Below, one piece after another: positions 42,313 to 54,576 of a stretch of DNA of 64,000 bases (within the stretch, counting starts at the first letter, position 1; every line of letters starts with the position of its first letter). The notes under the pieces were generated by a model. That model worked only from the letters and a program-made list of their open reading frames with translations, searched no databases and was not told the DNA's origin. The stretch is from positions 32,158,758-32,222,757 of the forward strand of contig NC_134080.1 in assembly GCF_000715075.1 (NCBI RefSeq). The letters are read 5' to 3'. This stretch comes from Nicotiana tabacum. Lineage: Eukaryota > Streptophyta > Magnoliopsida > Solanales > Solanaceae. The translations under genes were made by a program, and so were the position numbers.

Positions 42313-45114
42313 TGTAACAACCCGGTCATTCGTTCTGAGAGTTATAGCCCTGTTTCCCCCATTTCTGCTTCTTTGTGTAATATTTAGTTGTGTTGAGTTG
42401 TATCGAGTTGGTAGGTTTGGGTTCAGAATAGTTTTGGAATGAAATAAATACTTAGTCTCTTAGTTAGAAAGCTAAGTTAGAAAAGTCAACCGGAAGTTGA
42501 CTTAGGAGTAAACGAATTTGGATTTGGATTTTTATGATTCTATTAGCTTTGTTAGGTGATTTTAGACTTAGGAGTGTGTCCAGAATATAATTTGGAGGTC
42601 CGTGGTAGAATTAGGGTTGAATTGGCGAAAGTTAGAAATTTTGGTGATTTTGGTCGGCATTGAAAAATTAGGTATCGGGGTCGGAATGGAATTCCGGAAG
42701 TTGGAATCGGTTTGTAGAGTCATTTGTGACATGTGTGCAAAATTTGAGGTCATTCGGACATGGTTTGATATGTTTCGACGTCGTTGGCGAATTTTGGAAG
42801 TTTAGAAGTTCTTAGGATTGAATTCGAGGTTGATTTGGTATTTTGGTATTGTTTTTGGGTGTTCCGAAGGTTCGACTAAGTTTGGGTAATGATATGTGAC
42901 TTGTGGAAAATATTGAGTGAGGTCTCGAGGGGCTCGGGCGAGTTTCGGATAGGTTTGGGTTGCCTTGTGCTTGTTTTTCTTATGTTTCGACGATGTTTCT
43001 TCAAGCATAAATGATATCATATTGGACAAATGAGCTCCAATTTATTTTTTAATTGAAGCATTAGATCCGTATCGTAATTATGGACCCATATCAAAAAGAA
43101 TCGTCGAATTTAGACATCGTATGAGGATTTTATGGTCATTTTACTAAGAATTAGGTTGCTAGATTTTTCAGATTAATTACGAAATTGCCACTGACGGTGT
43201 ATTTAAAAATCTGCACTATTTGCAAATATTGAAACTAACATATCTCATTCATTATAAGGTTAAATTGAGTGATTCAAAAGCCTAACTTGACTAAAATTTC
43301 ACAAGAAATCCATTGGAGGACTAAAAACAAGTTTCGGGATCATTTAGAATGAGAAACGAGGTAGAATAGCTGACAGAAAAATATATAAAATAAGGGTTTG
43401 TTCATTCGGTCATATTTTGAGTCGGGGAGCTCGGATTTGGACGATTTTGGAGGAGATTTTCACCATAGGGATTGGAGTAAGTGTTCTCTACTCGGTTTTG
43501 ATTATATTTTATGAATCAATCTTCGTTTTTGGGATTTGATTGATGATTTCAAAGTGAAATTGAGAGAGTTATGGCTTGAGTTTTGGAAAGTTTTAGGTAG
43601 GGATTTGATGGACCAAAAGGAGTCCGATTTTAATAATTTTATATGGTTAGACTCGGGAGAGGACGAGGTTTATTATTCTGCCATTTTTGACTGGTTTCGA
43701 GACATTGCCCCGGGGGCCGGTTTCGGATTTTTGGCCTATTTTTGTAGTTTTTGTTGTGGAATTCAATTATCTAGCCATGTTGATAATATTATTCTGATTA
43801 TGGTTAGATTCGGAGCTCTTGAAGACCGAGTCGAGGGACAAGGACATTCCGGAGTAGGATTTCAGGCTGTTGAGGTAAGTAACAGTTTTAACTCTGGCCT
43901 TGAGGGTATAAACCCGGAGAATTTGATATCATGTAATTGTTTGGAGGTGATACCCATGCTAGGTGACGAGCGTGTTGGTGTATACCTCGAGGGATTGAGA
44001 CTTGGTCCGTCCCGTGAGGCTGTGAGGCCTAATAACCATTATCTGTGTTTATGCATTTACTTGTTGGTGAACTTGTCTGCCTTCACGTTAGAGATCATAT
44101 TTAGGCTTCATTCATGCTCACGTTATTTGTACTCAGTCATAGAAATTATTGTACATGTTTACCTCAGTCTCTATTATTTTGCTGATATATTGTTATACTT
44201 GATGTGGGTTGTATCCCCTTATTGGTGGTGCATTGTGAGGCTGGAGAGGTATATGACTGAGTGAGGCTGAGGGCCTGGTTGTGAGGATATTAATACCATA
44301 GCGCGTGAGCTGTCCGCGTAGCACGTGAGCTGACCATGCGAGTCCAAGTATTGATACCATAGCGTGTGAGCTGTCCGCGTAGCACGTGGGCTGTCCGTGC
44401 TTAGTGCTTGGGTTTTGGGAGCCCCCAACGGAGTCTGTACACACCCCCAGTGAGCGCAGAGTGTTGAATGTATTGAGTATTGAGTGTTGAGTGTTTAGTG
44501 CGAGTGTTGAGTGATGGAGTGACATTGCTGTGAGGTTGCATTTACTTTTGTTGTTGCTGCATTTATCTGTTAAATTTCTTTGTGGCATTTACTGGGTTAT
44601 GGAATTTACCAATTTATTTTTAAATTGTGAAAATAAATAATTGGACTATTTTACTTAGCTCGTCACTACTGATCAGTTCCTTAGTTATTTCTGATACTAC
44701 TGAGTCGGCTGTACTCATACTACACCCTGCACTTTATGTGCAGATCTAGGTGAGTTAGAGCGCGGCAATCATTGAGTTCAGGCCGTCTATAATTAGAGAC
44801 TGCAAGGTAGTTGCTAACGTCCGCAAAACCTTATTACTCCTCTTGTCATTTCTTCTTTTGGAAAGTTAGACAGTTTATATATCTTAGTTTATAGTTTTAG
44901 ACGCTCATGACTTAGTAACACCCCGATATTTGGGGCTCGTTTTTGTATTTTATATTAATTATATTTAGAGTTGATTTAATTTATGAGAAATTCAAATGTT
45001 GAAAATATTTTATTAAATTCTTATAATCGATTTAGTTGTACTATTTTGGGAAATAGGCTTGCCTTGTAACACGATAGGCGCCATCACGACATGGTTAGAT
45101 TTTGGGTCGTGACA
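42313..45114 (+). repeat. 3' LTR of gypsy F
   Basis: 2802 bp, uninterrupted, TGTAACAACCC...GGTCGTGACA. It serves as the template that shows where G and E cut the 5' LTR. A 242-codon frame at 43536-44264 has no domain and is broken in the 5' copy, so it is not taken as a gene. Confidence 0.93.
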
Positions 45115-46762
45115 TCATGAAACAACATGCTTATTTACACCTCAACAAAATGGCATGGCGGAGAGGAAAAATCAGCATATATTGGAAGTCACGCGTGCAT
45201 GTTTGCTTGATGCTCATATGAAATCTACATCTTGGGGGATGCTATTTTGTATGTTGTTTATTTAATAAATTGCGTGCCTAGTAGCGTTCTCCATTTTAAG
45301 ACTCCCCTAAGTTATCTCTCCAGTTTGGTTAACATCACATCTAATTTAAACTTGGAATTATGTATTTTTGGGTGTGTTATTTTTGTTCATCTCCCTAAAC
45401 ATCAACATACAAGTTTGATCCACGTGCATTACAGTGTGTCTTTCTTGGATATTTGCCTCATAAGAAAGGCTATAAATTTTATCATCCTCCCACCAAAAGA
45501 TTGTACGTGACTATGGATGTTACTTTTTCTGAATCTGAGATGTATTTCTCTTAGAAGATATCTAATTCTCCTCTTCAGGGGGAGAATATTATTGAAGAAC
45601 AGAATTGGATGGTGTTACTGCCTGACAATAATCGTACAGTTTTAGCTAATACAGAGATTACCTCAACAACTCCAAATCACGGTACTCTTGATCAAGCAAT
45701 ACAACAAGAAAGTGAAGAGCCCCCCTCTCCAGTACCTATACTATCCACCAATGACTCTCCTGCTGATAATGTTCCCGAGGTATGTATTAATTTTGAGGAA
45801 AATAATAGTAATTTTATTGATGATACTACACCAGTTGTTTCCAGTGATGATAATAGGTATCAGTTACCTCCTCGGACTAGTCAAGGTAAAGCACCAGAGA
45901 GATACTCCCCTTATAACTCAAAGAAAGTCAAATATCCTATTGCTTATTATGTTTCTAGTAGACACTTACCAAGTGATATTCATGGCTTTGTGAATCCAAT
46001 GTCATTTGTTAAAATCTGAACAAGGTTTGAAGAAGCATTGGTTGATCCTTAATGGGCAGAATCCATAACTGAGGAGATGCGAGAACTAGAGCATTGGATA
46101 TTGAAGTTATAATATCCAAACAAGGAATTTTCTTATCTCAACGCAAATATGTTCTTGATTTATTGAAAGAAGCTAGTAAGCTAGGTTGTCAACTTATCGA
46201 TACACCGATTGAACAAAATCATGGCTTGGAGGAATTTCCTGATCAAGTTCCTACTAACAAAGGGAGATATCAAAGACTAGTGGGACGCTTGATATACTTG
46301 TCACACATACGACCAAATATTGCTTATTCGGTCAGTGTGGTAAGTTGCATTATGCATAATCCGTGTGAAGTTCATATGAATGAAGTTATTAGAATCTTGC
46401 GGTACGTGAAGTCAGCACCTGGAAGAGGCCTCATGTTATCTAAGCATAACCATACAAAAATTATGGGTTATTGTGACTCGGACTGGGGTGCAAGAGGAGA
46501 AAGACGACGTTCAATAACTCGGTATTTCACTTTCATTGAAGGAAATCTAGTTATATGGAAAAGTAAAAAACAAAAGGTTGTCTCATTGTCTAGTGCAGAA
46601 GCTAAATATAGGGCAATGGTCAAAGGTATTCAAGAACTCTTGTGGTTGAAACTCCTTATGGGGGAGCATGGTTTTTCGTTTGACGAACCTATGAAGTTAT
46701 TTTGCGACGATCAATCAGTGATTAAAATTGCAGAAAACCCAATTCAACATGATCATACTAAA
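45115..46762 (+). pseudogene. Copia A integrase C-half, hinge and RNase H (decayed)
   Basis: Directly after gypsy F the integrase resumes with ETTCLFTPQQNGMAERKNQH, which holds the catalytic Glu (in MAERK). It continues through a frameshifted segment (KCVFLGYLPHKKGYKFYHP) and a linker frame at 45609-46019. At about 46090 the sequence jumps from EEMRELEH to DIEVIISKQGIFLSQRKYVL, so the RT palm including the usual YVDD is missing. The RNase H part (YCDSDWGARGERRRS, SLSSAEAKYRAM, FCDDQSVIKIAENP) is in one frame to DHTKY at 46762. The frame that runs on to 46828 is solo-LTR sequence. Confidence 0.88.
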
Positions 46763-49700
46763 TATCACACCTCCTTTTTTACACTACACCCCCGTAAAAG
46801 GGTGTATAAGGGGAGTTTTTCCAATTAAAGGACAATCGAAACGGGATTTATTATTTAATTCAGAGTCGCCACTTGGGAGATTTACGGTGTCCCAAGTCAC
46901 CGGTTGAATCCCGAATCGAGGAAAAGATTGACTCTATATTACAGTCCGCGAACCAGAAATCTGGATAAGGAATTCTGTTAACCCGAGAGAAGGTGTTAGG
47001 CATTCCCGAGTTCCGTGGTTCTAGCACGGTCGCTCAACTATCATATTCGGCTTATTTATCTGATTTTTAATACATGTTGAACCTATGTGCAAATTTTAAC
47101 TTCAACCGCTTTTTATTTATTTTAAAGGAAAATTGCAACGTCATTAAAACAAGTCTTGAACCACGTCACATAAATGCACCCGTAGTTTTTGACATATTTT
47201 AACATCGTTGAGATTCGGATTTGCGTCACATAAATGCGCACTCGAGTTTAGGAAGGTAATGTTATTAAAATACGCGCCTAAAGAGACTAACGCGTTATTA
47301 TTTTGGGGAAGGCCGTGAAATTCGCTAAACGGCCCGTCTCGAAATCTAAGTATTTTAATACGAACCTTGAAAGACGGCCTCGCAAGTTAGGCATTTTATT
47401 TGGCGAGGCTCATCTCATTTGTTTTAAAAGGGTATCCTAAAGCAAGCTATAATTTTCTTCTTAACTTGTCTCTAATAATAAAAATAAAACCTAACTAATT
47501 ACCTTTTAAGAAATACTACATCTAGACCTGCAAACTCCAAACAGTCTACGTGAGGGAATCATAATCCAGGCCCAGCACAAACTGGACCAATCGCAAACAT
47601 GGGTTCAGGCCCCAAACAGATATGCATGTCAAACCCAGTCCTGAGCCATTTATTTTGGCCCTGAAGCTTACACTTTATGCAAAGGGGATGTCGAGCCCCA
47701 GCCATTAAATTGAACAATGTTTCAATTCAATGTACACAAGTGTTCACTGAAAGTTTTAAACCATCAAGTTTAATGAACTAACTCAACGAAACGAACAATT
47801 ATTCTGATTCTTTACCCCAGCCCTTATGCTAACCAAAATTACAAACTCGAGTTCATGTATCTATCAGATTTAAAGCTGTTGTTCATGCTAGGAATTAACA
47901 CGGACAATCATGGAAAAGCTTAACTTGTTGAGGTGATTAGCTACTATACCATGTTATTCGTACAATTAGTCATGTCTAATTTTATACCCGTTTGTGATCC
48001 CAGCACCCTAAATATGGAAGCTATAGTAATCGGCTATTACGATCCAGATTCACCTTCACATTAATGTCACATTTAACTAAATTAACTATAACAAATCTGA
48101 GTAACTCTATACAGTCTAGTACATATATAAACAATAATCCAAAGTCTCTCTAGTTTAATTACAAGACAAGTTTCAGAAATTCTAATTGATACTAATGCGT
48201 ATTTGAAATCTATAAGTACAAGTTATACTAATAGTGAAATACAGAAGTAAATTCATATGATAGCAATGCCTCGCCATATGATTTCATAATTCAGATACAT
48301 CGAATGAAACTTCAAAGCATTAGAGACAACAAGGTACCTGGAAATATAATCGAGGAGAAGGAAAAGTTAGCAACAAAAGAGCATACAGCAGCAACCAGGA
48401 ATTCAAACAGCAACCATCACAGTTCGAGACCAATTTTTTTTTTTACCCAGAATCAACTCGACCACGGCCCAGAACAAGTTGTAAAACCAATAGCAACAAC
48501 AAATACCAAAACGAACAGGCTCAATAGAGTGTGAATTAAACCAAAACTTAATCAGTAGACTACTGAACCACTTCAGCAATGAGAATCACTCTCCAGAATT
48601 CGAATTACACCTATGAATGCAATGAAACAATATATTTTTGGTTTTCTGTTCCTAAACTCTCCAGAACTCTAAAAAAAACTGAATGCCTTCCTTTTCAAAT
48701 GTTGTCTAAGACTGTTTTCTAAAAGAACTCTCAAAACTCTGAAACTCTCTGAACTGATCAAAAACTGATCTTCCTTCTCTCCCAAAATCCCCCCTAACTT
48801 TGTCCTAAGTCCCTCCATTTATACCCAAACACTGACCCTACCAGCTCGTAAGAGCACTCAGGCAGAATTAAGAAACTAATTCGGCCCATGATATTCTTTA
48901 GAACTCCACTAGAGTATGTTTTGTTCCCCACTAAACTTCTTTTCTTTATTAATTCCACGCGGGTATGGGCAGCCTATTTTTCTATTCAATTCCCTTAAAC
49001 ATTGTGAAATGGTGCCCATGATTTATGTTTTCTAACCTTAAGAGTGTTTTAAACAGTCATCAACCCCCCATTACTGATTAAACTATTTCATTAGTTTAAT
49101 CAGTTCATAATTTCCTTAATCTAATGGTTCATCAGCTTAAAGCTCACAGAAGCAAACCAAAGAACACAATTAACTATCTTGTTTCAGCAACATTCAAACA
49201 TCAAAACCAATCAATTACTGAGATAAGAGAACTGAAGCCAATGAGACAAAAAACATATTTTGACTGCAATTGAAACCAAAAGAATAACCATCCAGATGAA
49301 CTCAAAGAGATTGACAAATTCCAGATATTCAAATGATCAATCATTTCAGTTCAACGTGACTAAACGATTCAACTCATTGCGATGGACTAATCTCTAAGTT
49401 TGAACATATCAACAGGTATAGTTCATCACAGAAAAATAGAAATGAAGCAGGGGGAGGAGAGGACCGGAAATTTAACGAAACTAGAGATGAAAAAAATAAA
49501 AGAAAAAGGGAATTAAGAATACCTAGACACCGGGCGGGTTTGTTACAAAAACTGCTCCTCGTCCTTTTGATTTGGACCGAAATGAGTCTCAATTATGTGT
49601 TCTCAAATGAAAACACATGGTCAAGGTCCATTTCGGCCTTAATCATTGCTTCGTCGTCGGTTTTTAGGGTTTCGTCAAACTCATACTTCACCTTTGATTT

Positions 49701-50741
49701 GAAATTCGACCAGTTTTGAAGGGATTTGAGGGGAACGGGTATGGGATTTGGGGTGAGGGAGGTCAGGTGGACAACTGGTGTGAGTTTGGTAGTTATCGGA
49801 GAAGGTGAGGTTTTTGGTTGATTCTTTGATTGAAGATTCGAGAAGATCGGGGATGATTCGAAGGTAGTGATTTGAGGGGTTAGGGTGGGGAGGTTGAGAG
49901 GAAGCTATAGTGTGAAATTGGGGGTCATTGGACCATCGGAACCGCCGTGAGGCGATTTCCGGTGGGCGGAGGGTTCGTTTGGTCTTTTAGACACGAAGAG
50001 GTGAAAAGGGGTTTGGCTTGGGGGGGTCTGTATGGATCCCTTATATACATAAGTGGGGATTGGATCCAAGTCGTTCGATCAAGTGAGATCAATGGCTTGG
50101 ATCAATTCCCTTATAGGAAACAATGTCGTTTGGTTTTGTTGGGGATCGGGTCGATCCGGGGACAAATGGGTCGGGTAATGAAAAAGGTTGTGGTCCGTTG
50201 GATCAAATTAAATCGACGGCCCTAATCAAAGTATGTCCAAACGACGTCGTTTGGTTCTAGTAGGGGTGGACCGGGTGGGGAACGGGTTTTGGGCTGATTT
50301 GGGGCGGGTATTAGGTGTATTTGATTTGGGCCTGGAATTGGAATCAAAATACAGCCCAACCTTTTTCTCTTCTTTTATTTTCTTTTCCTAGATTATTTTC
50401 AGAATTTAAAACCTAAAATTATACAAACCAAATACTTAAATACCAAATTACACAATTAAACACTAAAATGCAAAGTGCATTATTTTTATGTTTTTCCTTC
50501 ATTTTTATAAAATAAGTAATTTACTAATTAACTTAAAATTATTAAATCCTAAACGCAAATGCAACCTATTTTTTTTGTATATATTTTTTTCATTAATCAA
50601 AACAAAATAAACATGCCCAGCCAAATACAAATAATTAACCAAAAACGTCACGAAAAATTCTCAAAATTGCACACAAAGGAAAATTGTTTTATTTTGAATT
50701 TCTGGGAGTAGTTCTCATAGGGCAAAAATCACGTGCTCATA
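46763..50741 (-). repeat. Solo Ogre-type LTR D
   Basis: It shows the same architecture as Ogre C's LTR: cacacctcctttttt at the left, cagagtcgccacttggga about 100 bp in, caaaaatcacgtgctca at the right. It is clearly more diverged, and length is 3979 bp. TSD ctaaa (46758-46762 and 50742-50746) flanks it inside the copia A RNase H. Termini read TA...TA instead of TG...CA. No internal region is present, so it is a solo LTR. Open frames in it carry no domain. Confidence 0.9.
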
Positions 50742-50746
50742 CTAAA

Positions 50747-50848
50747 CATGTGGAGATTGATCGTAATTTTATATATGAGAAATTTGAGGATAAAACAATT
50801 GAGGTTCCATATGTAAAGACCTTAGAGTAGCTGGCCGATGTCCTAACT
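50747..50848 (+). pseudogene. Copia A RNase H C-terminal fragment
   Basis: After solo LTR D the frame resumes with HVEIDRNFIYEKFEDKTIEV then PYVKTLEQLADVL (with TAG in the Glu/Gln position at about 50827). This is the standard tail of plant copia RNase H. It is cut at 50848 by gypsy B. Confidence 0.85.
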
Positions 50849-51555
50849 TGTCACGACCCAATTTCCCACCATCGGGACCGTGATGGCGCCTAATATCGTA
50901 CTTCTAGGCAAGCCAACGTTACAGATTATTACACCTTTTTCATTTGTTTATTTATAATTAAAGTCTAATAAAACTAAATCAGCGGAATTAGAAGAAGAAA
51001 ATACATGATTTAACTAATTACTCTTATATTATTAACGAAAACAAGAATAAATACCACCCAGAAACTAGTGTCACAACTCAAGAACTTTTTACAGATTACT
51101 ACAAATACTGGTCTGAAGAAAAGAATACATTTGTCTCGAAGGTAAATAAAACATAAATGAAGTAAAGATAGGAGGGAACGCTAGGGCCTACGGATGCCTA
51201 CAGGACTACCTTGGGTCTCCTGAATGCAGTAACATCAACCAACCTCTCAATCAACCACTAGCTCTGAAATCTGCACAGAAAGTGCAGAGTACAGTATCAG
51301 TACAACTGACCCCATGTACTGGTATGTGTCGATCCTAACCTCGATGAGCTAGTGACGAGGCTACGGCGGGGCATAATCAATATATATAACCTGCAACAGT
51401 TGATACTAAAATAGAAAGGAAATACAGAATGAAATATAATAGTAGCTGGCATTAAATGAATACGGAACACAGTGTTCTACCAATACTCAGCTATAACCAA
51501 TCCTTAAGGAAGTTTCAACACCACAATAATGAGCCTCAGCACAAACGAATACATA

Positions 51556-51835
51556 AACAACAATTGATGCAGCGCGCATCCCGATCCCACCATATAATCA
51601 ATAACAGTGTAAATATTCACCCTTATTACTCATTGTTGCAACGTACAACCCGATCCCACCAGTCCACCCTTATTACTCTTCAATATATATATCACCTTAT
51701 TCCTCTTGTTGCGGCGTGCAACCCGATCCCACCTGTCCACCCTTATTACTCCTTGTTGCAGCGTGCAACCCGATCCCACCAGATAATCACATTCACCCTT
51801 ATTACTCCTGTTGCGGCATACAACCCGATCCCAAT
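51556..51835. repeat. gcggcgtgcaacccgatccc minisatellite in the LTR of B
   Basis: Five or more units of ttg(c/t)(g/a)gcgtgcaacccgatccc separated by ccaccctttattactcc-like spacers recur at about 45-75-bp spacing. The other LTR has the same array (56170-56485), which also carries a long (TA)n run. Confidence 0.75.
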
Positions 51836-52819
51836 ACATATATCAACACCAATCACAGAATAAAGACAAGTGTTTCACAAGATAACTCAAATTTTCCTCA
51901 ACACATATACCTCAATCCAACACAATGGGAAATCACTATAGTTATAAAGCTTCATCAGTTAAAACTATACAGCGAGACCAATCAAAGTGTACTATGATGC
52001 ACCAATAGGCCAATATAACCCAACAAGGAAATAAAATGAAGCTACAAAACAATTAATACTTAATAGAGAAATCAACAGTTAACATGAAGCAATTAGACAT
52101 GGAAACATGTATGAACAAGTAGCAATTAAGACATAAAACAATGTAATAGGAAACGAGGAAGGGAACAGGCTAAAATGATAATTTGGTGACGCATAGGTAC
52201 TCGTCACCACACCTATACGCCGCACACATGGAAATTCACATAGCAAATAAGTCGGAGATCCCTAATCCTTCAAGTCAAAGTTAGGCCAAACACTTACCTC
52301 AGGCCAACGGGTATTTCAGAGCTCAATCACCGCTTTACCTCTCGATTCCACCACCAATTCACTCGTATCTAATCAAAATTAACTTAATAACATCAATAAA
52401 TGCTAAATAACTCAACTCCAATGCATAATTATAGGTTCTCCAACATTTTTCCCAAAAAGTCCAAAACCCGACCCCGGTCCTGCTTGGTCCAAACTCGAAA
52501 TTCGGACCAAACCCGATGACCCATTCACTCTCGATCCCAGATATACAATTGGTTTTGGAATCCAACCTCAAATTGAGGTCTAAATCCCCAATTTATAAAA
52601 ATCTCTAATTCTACCCAAACCCCCAATCCATGAAAATCCCTAGATTTTGTGATGAAATCTTGTGAAAAGATGAAATAGATTGAAGGAAATGAGTTAGAAA
52701 TCGTTTACCTATGATTTGGGAAAGAACTCCTCTTTAGAAAATGGCCTATGGAAGCTTATGGTTTGAAAATTTGAGAAATGAGTTGAAAATCCCGTCTAAG
52801 TTATGTTTTACAAAGTTGC

Positions 52820-53060
52820 AGGTATCGCATTTGCGATCACAGGTTCGCACATGCGAACTCGCAAATGCGGCCAATGCTTCGCAAATGCGAAGCTTGGCCT
52901 GACATGTTGCCTTCGCAAATGCAAACAATTGTTCGCAAATGCGGTCACTGTTAAAGTCGCAATTGCGACGATGAACTTCGCAAATGCGAAGGTCTCCACC
53001 CAGCCCAGTCATCACAAATGCGGTGCTCGCATTTGCGCAAGCCAGACTTCGCAAGATCTG
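52820..53060. repeat. Cluster of TTCGCAAATGCGAA near-palindromes in the LTR of B
   Basis: Near-palindromic CTTCGCAAATGCGAAG occurs at 52877-52892 and again near 52977-52991, with related gcaaatgcg(g/a) and tcgca(a/t)ttgcga strings between. The same cluster lies at 57468-57735 in the partner LTR. It generates spurious frames rich in FAFAK-like repeats. Confidence 0.8.
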
Positions 53061-53770
53061 CAACAAACCAAAAAGATCCTTAAGTCTCAAAACACTCCAT
53101 AGCCTATCCAAAACTCACCCGAGCCCTCGGGGCTCTACACAAAACATGCACACAAGTCTTAAAAAATCATACGAACTTTCTTGCGTGATCAAATCACCAA
53201 AATAATATATAGAACTATGAATTCAACACCAAAACTCATGAAATTTTCAAGATAGTTTTAAACTTCCTATTTTTAATCACTGGTTCGAATCACGCCAAAT
53301 TACTTTCGTTTTCCACCAAATTTCACAGATAAGGTTTAAATATAATAACGAACATGTACTGGGATTCGGATCCAAAATATGGGCCTGATACCAATAATAT
53401 CAAACATTATTTAATTTCCAAAAACCATCATATTTTTCAGTTAACAATTTTCTTCAAAAATTCATTTCTCGGGCTATGGACCTCGGAATTCAATTCCAGG
53501 CATACTCCCAAGTCCCATATTTTACTACAGACCCTCTGGGACCATTGGAACACGGGTCCGGATCCGTTTACCCAAAATGTTGACCGAAGTCGACTAAAAT
53601 CACCTTTTTAAGCCAAACGTCATTATTTTCTTAATTCTTTTCACACAAAAGCTTTCTGGGATCACGCCCGGACTGCGCATGCAAATCAAGAAGAGATAAA
53701 AGGAGGTTTTTAAGGCCTCGGAACACAGATTCGACTTTTAAAACAAGAGATGACCTTTTGGGTCATCACA

Positions 53771-54576
53771 TTCTCCACCTCTAAAACAACCGTTCGTCCT
53801 TGAACAGATATAGAAAAGTACCTGAGTCGGTGAAAAGATGGGGATATCGGCTTCGCATATCGGAATCGGACTCCCAGGTAACTGCCTCAACAGGCTGACC
53901 TCTCCACTGCATACAAACCGATGGATAACTCTTTGATCTCAACTGTCGAACCTGCCGGTCTAGAATAGCTACCGGCTCATCCTCGTAGGTCAAATCCTTG
54001 TCCAACTGGACAGTGCTGAAGTCTAACACGTGAGATGGATCGCCGTTATACTTTCGAAGCATGGATACATGAAACACTACATGCACTACTGATAAACCTG
54101 GTGTCAACGCAAGCTCGTAAGCCACCTCACTCACTTTCCGAAGGAACTCAAAAGGTCCGATGAACCTAGGTCTTAGCTTGACCTTCTTCCCAAATCTCAT
54201 CACGCCCTTCATGGGCGACACCCGAAGAAACACTCGCTCTCCGACCATGAATTCCACATCACGAACCTTATAGTCGGCATAACTCTTTTTCTTGGACTGA
54301 GTTGTACGAAGTCTATCCTAAATGATCTTAACCTTATCCAAGGCATCCTGCACTAAGTCTACACTCAGCAACCGAGCCTCCCCTGGCTCAAACCACCCAA
54401 CCGGCGATCGACATCGTCTACCATATAATGCCTCATAGGGAGCCATTTGGATGCTCGACTGATAGTTGTTGTTGTAGGCAAACTTCGCTAACAGCAAGAA
54501 CTGATCCCAAGAACCTCCAAAGTCGATAATACAAGCGCGGAGCATATCTTCCAAAATTTGAATAGTATGCTCGGAC
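53771..54576 (-). pseudogene. Gypsy B integrase C-terminal half with chromodomain-like tail
   Basis: From 54576 the minus strand reads SEHTIQILEDMLRACIIDF, AKFAYNNNYQSSIQMAPYEA and LYGRRCRSPVGWFEPGEARL, the standard segment after the integrase catalytic Glu. A stop follows DKVKII (54318). The tail resumes in the frame at 53781-54257 (GERVFLRVSPMKGVMRFGKK, LRPRFIGPFEFLRKV, then the chromodomain-like tail). The PPT (AGAGGTGGAGAA on the minus strand) adjoins the LTR at 53771. No DDE residues remain. Confidence 0.88.

Larger units (their letters stand above)
4889..45114 (+). mobile_element. Gypsy-type element F with a minimal internal region
   Basis: It starts TGTAACAACCC at 4889 and ends GGTCGTGACA at 45114. 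TSDs are ttatg (4884-4888) and tcatg (45115-45119), one mismatch, exactly inside the copia A integrase. The 5' LTR is in three pieces (4889-4972, 7994-8831, 39823-41737) because G and E inserted into it. The 3' LTR (42313-45114) is whole. Between LTRs only 575 bp remain (41738-42312), with PBS and PPT but no gag or pol. It is therefore a non-autonomous or internally deleted element, about 6.2 kb without its insertions. Confidence 0.9.
50849..53770 (-). repeat. 3' LTR of gypsy B
   Basis: It matches 55456-58445. It has a cluster of gcggcgtgcaacccgatccc units (51560-51835) and a cluster of cttcgcaaatgcgaag palindromes (52825-53060). Differences from the partner LTR amount to several percent. Confidence 0.92.

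Noticed and set aside
43536..44264. 242-codon open frame as a gene
   Set aside because: It lies wholly in the 3' LTR of gypsy F. The matching 5' LTR copy (from 40123) is broken by stops, and no domain is visible.
46763..46828. C-terminal extension of the copia RNase H frame
   Set aside because: The last 20 or so codons are solo-LTR sequence after the insertion point at 46762.
51456..51863. 135-codon frame with repeats of QRATRSHQ type
   Set aside because: It is produced by the gcggcgtgcaacccgatccc minisatellite in an LTR. The partner LTR has a different frame.
52803..53111. Overlapping frames rich in FAFAK/ANAK
   Set aside because: They are translations of the cttcgcaaatgcgaag palindrome cluster in the LTR of B, open by chance on both strands.
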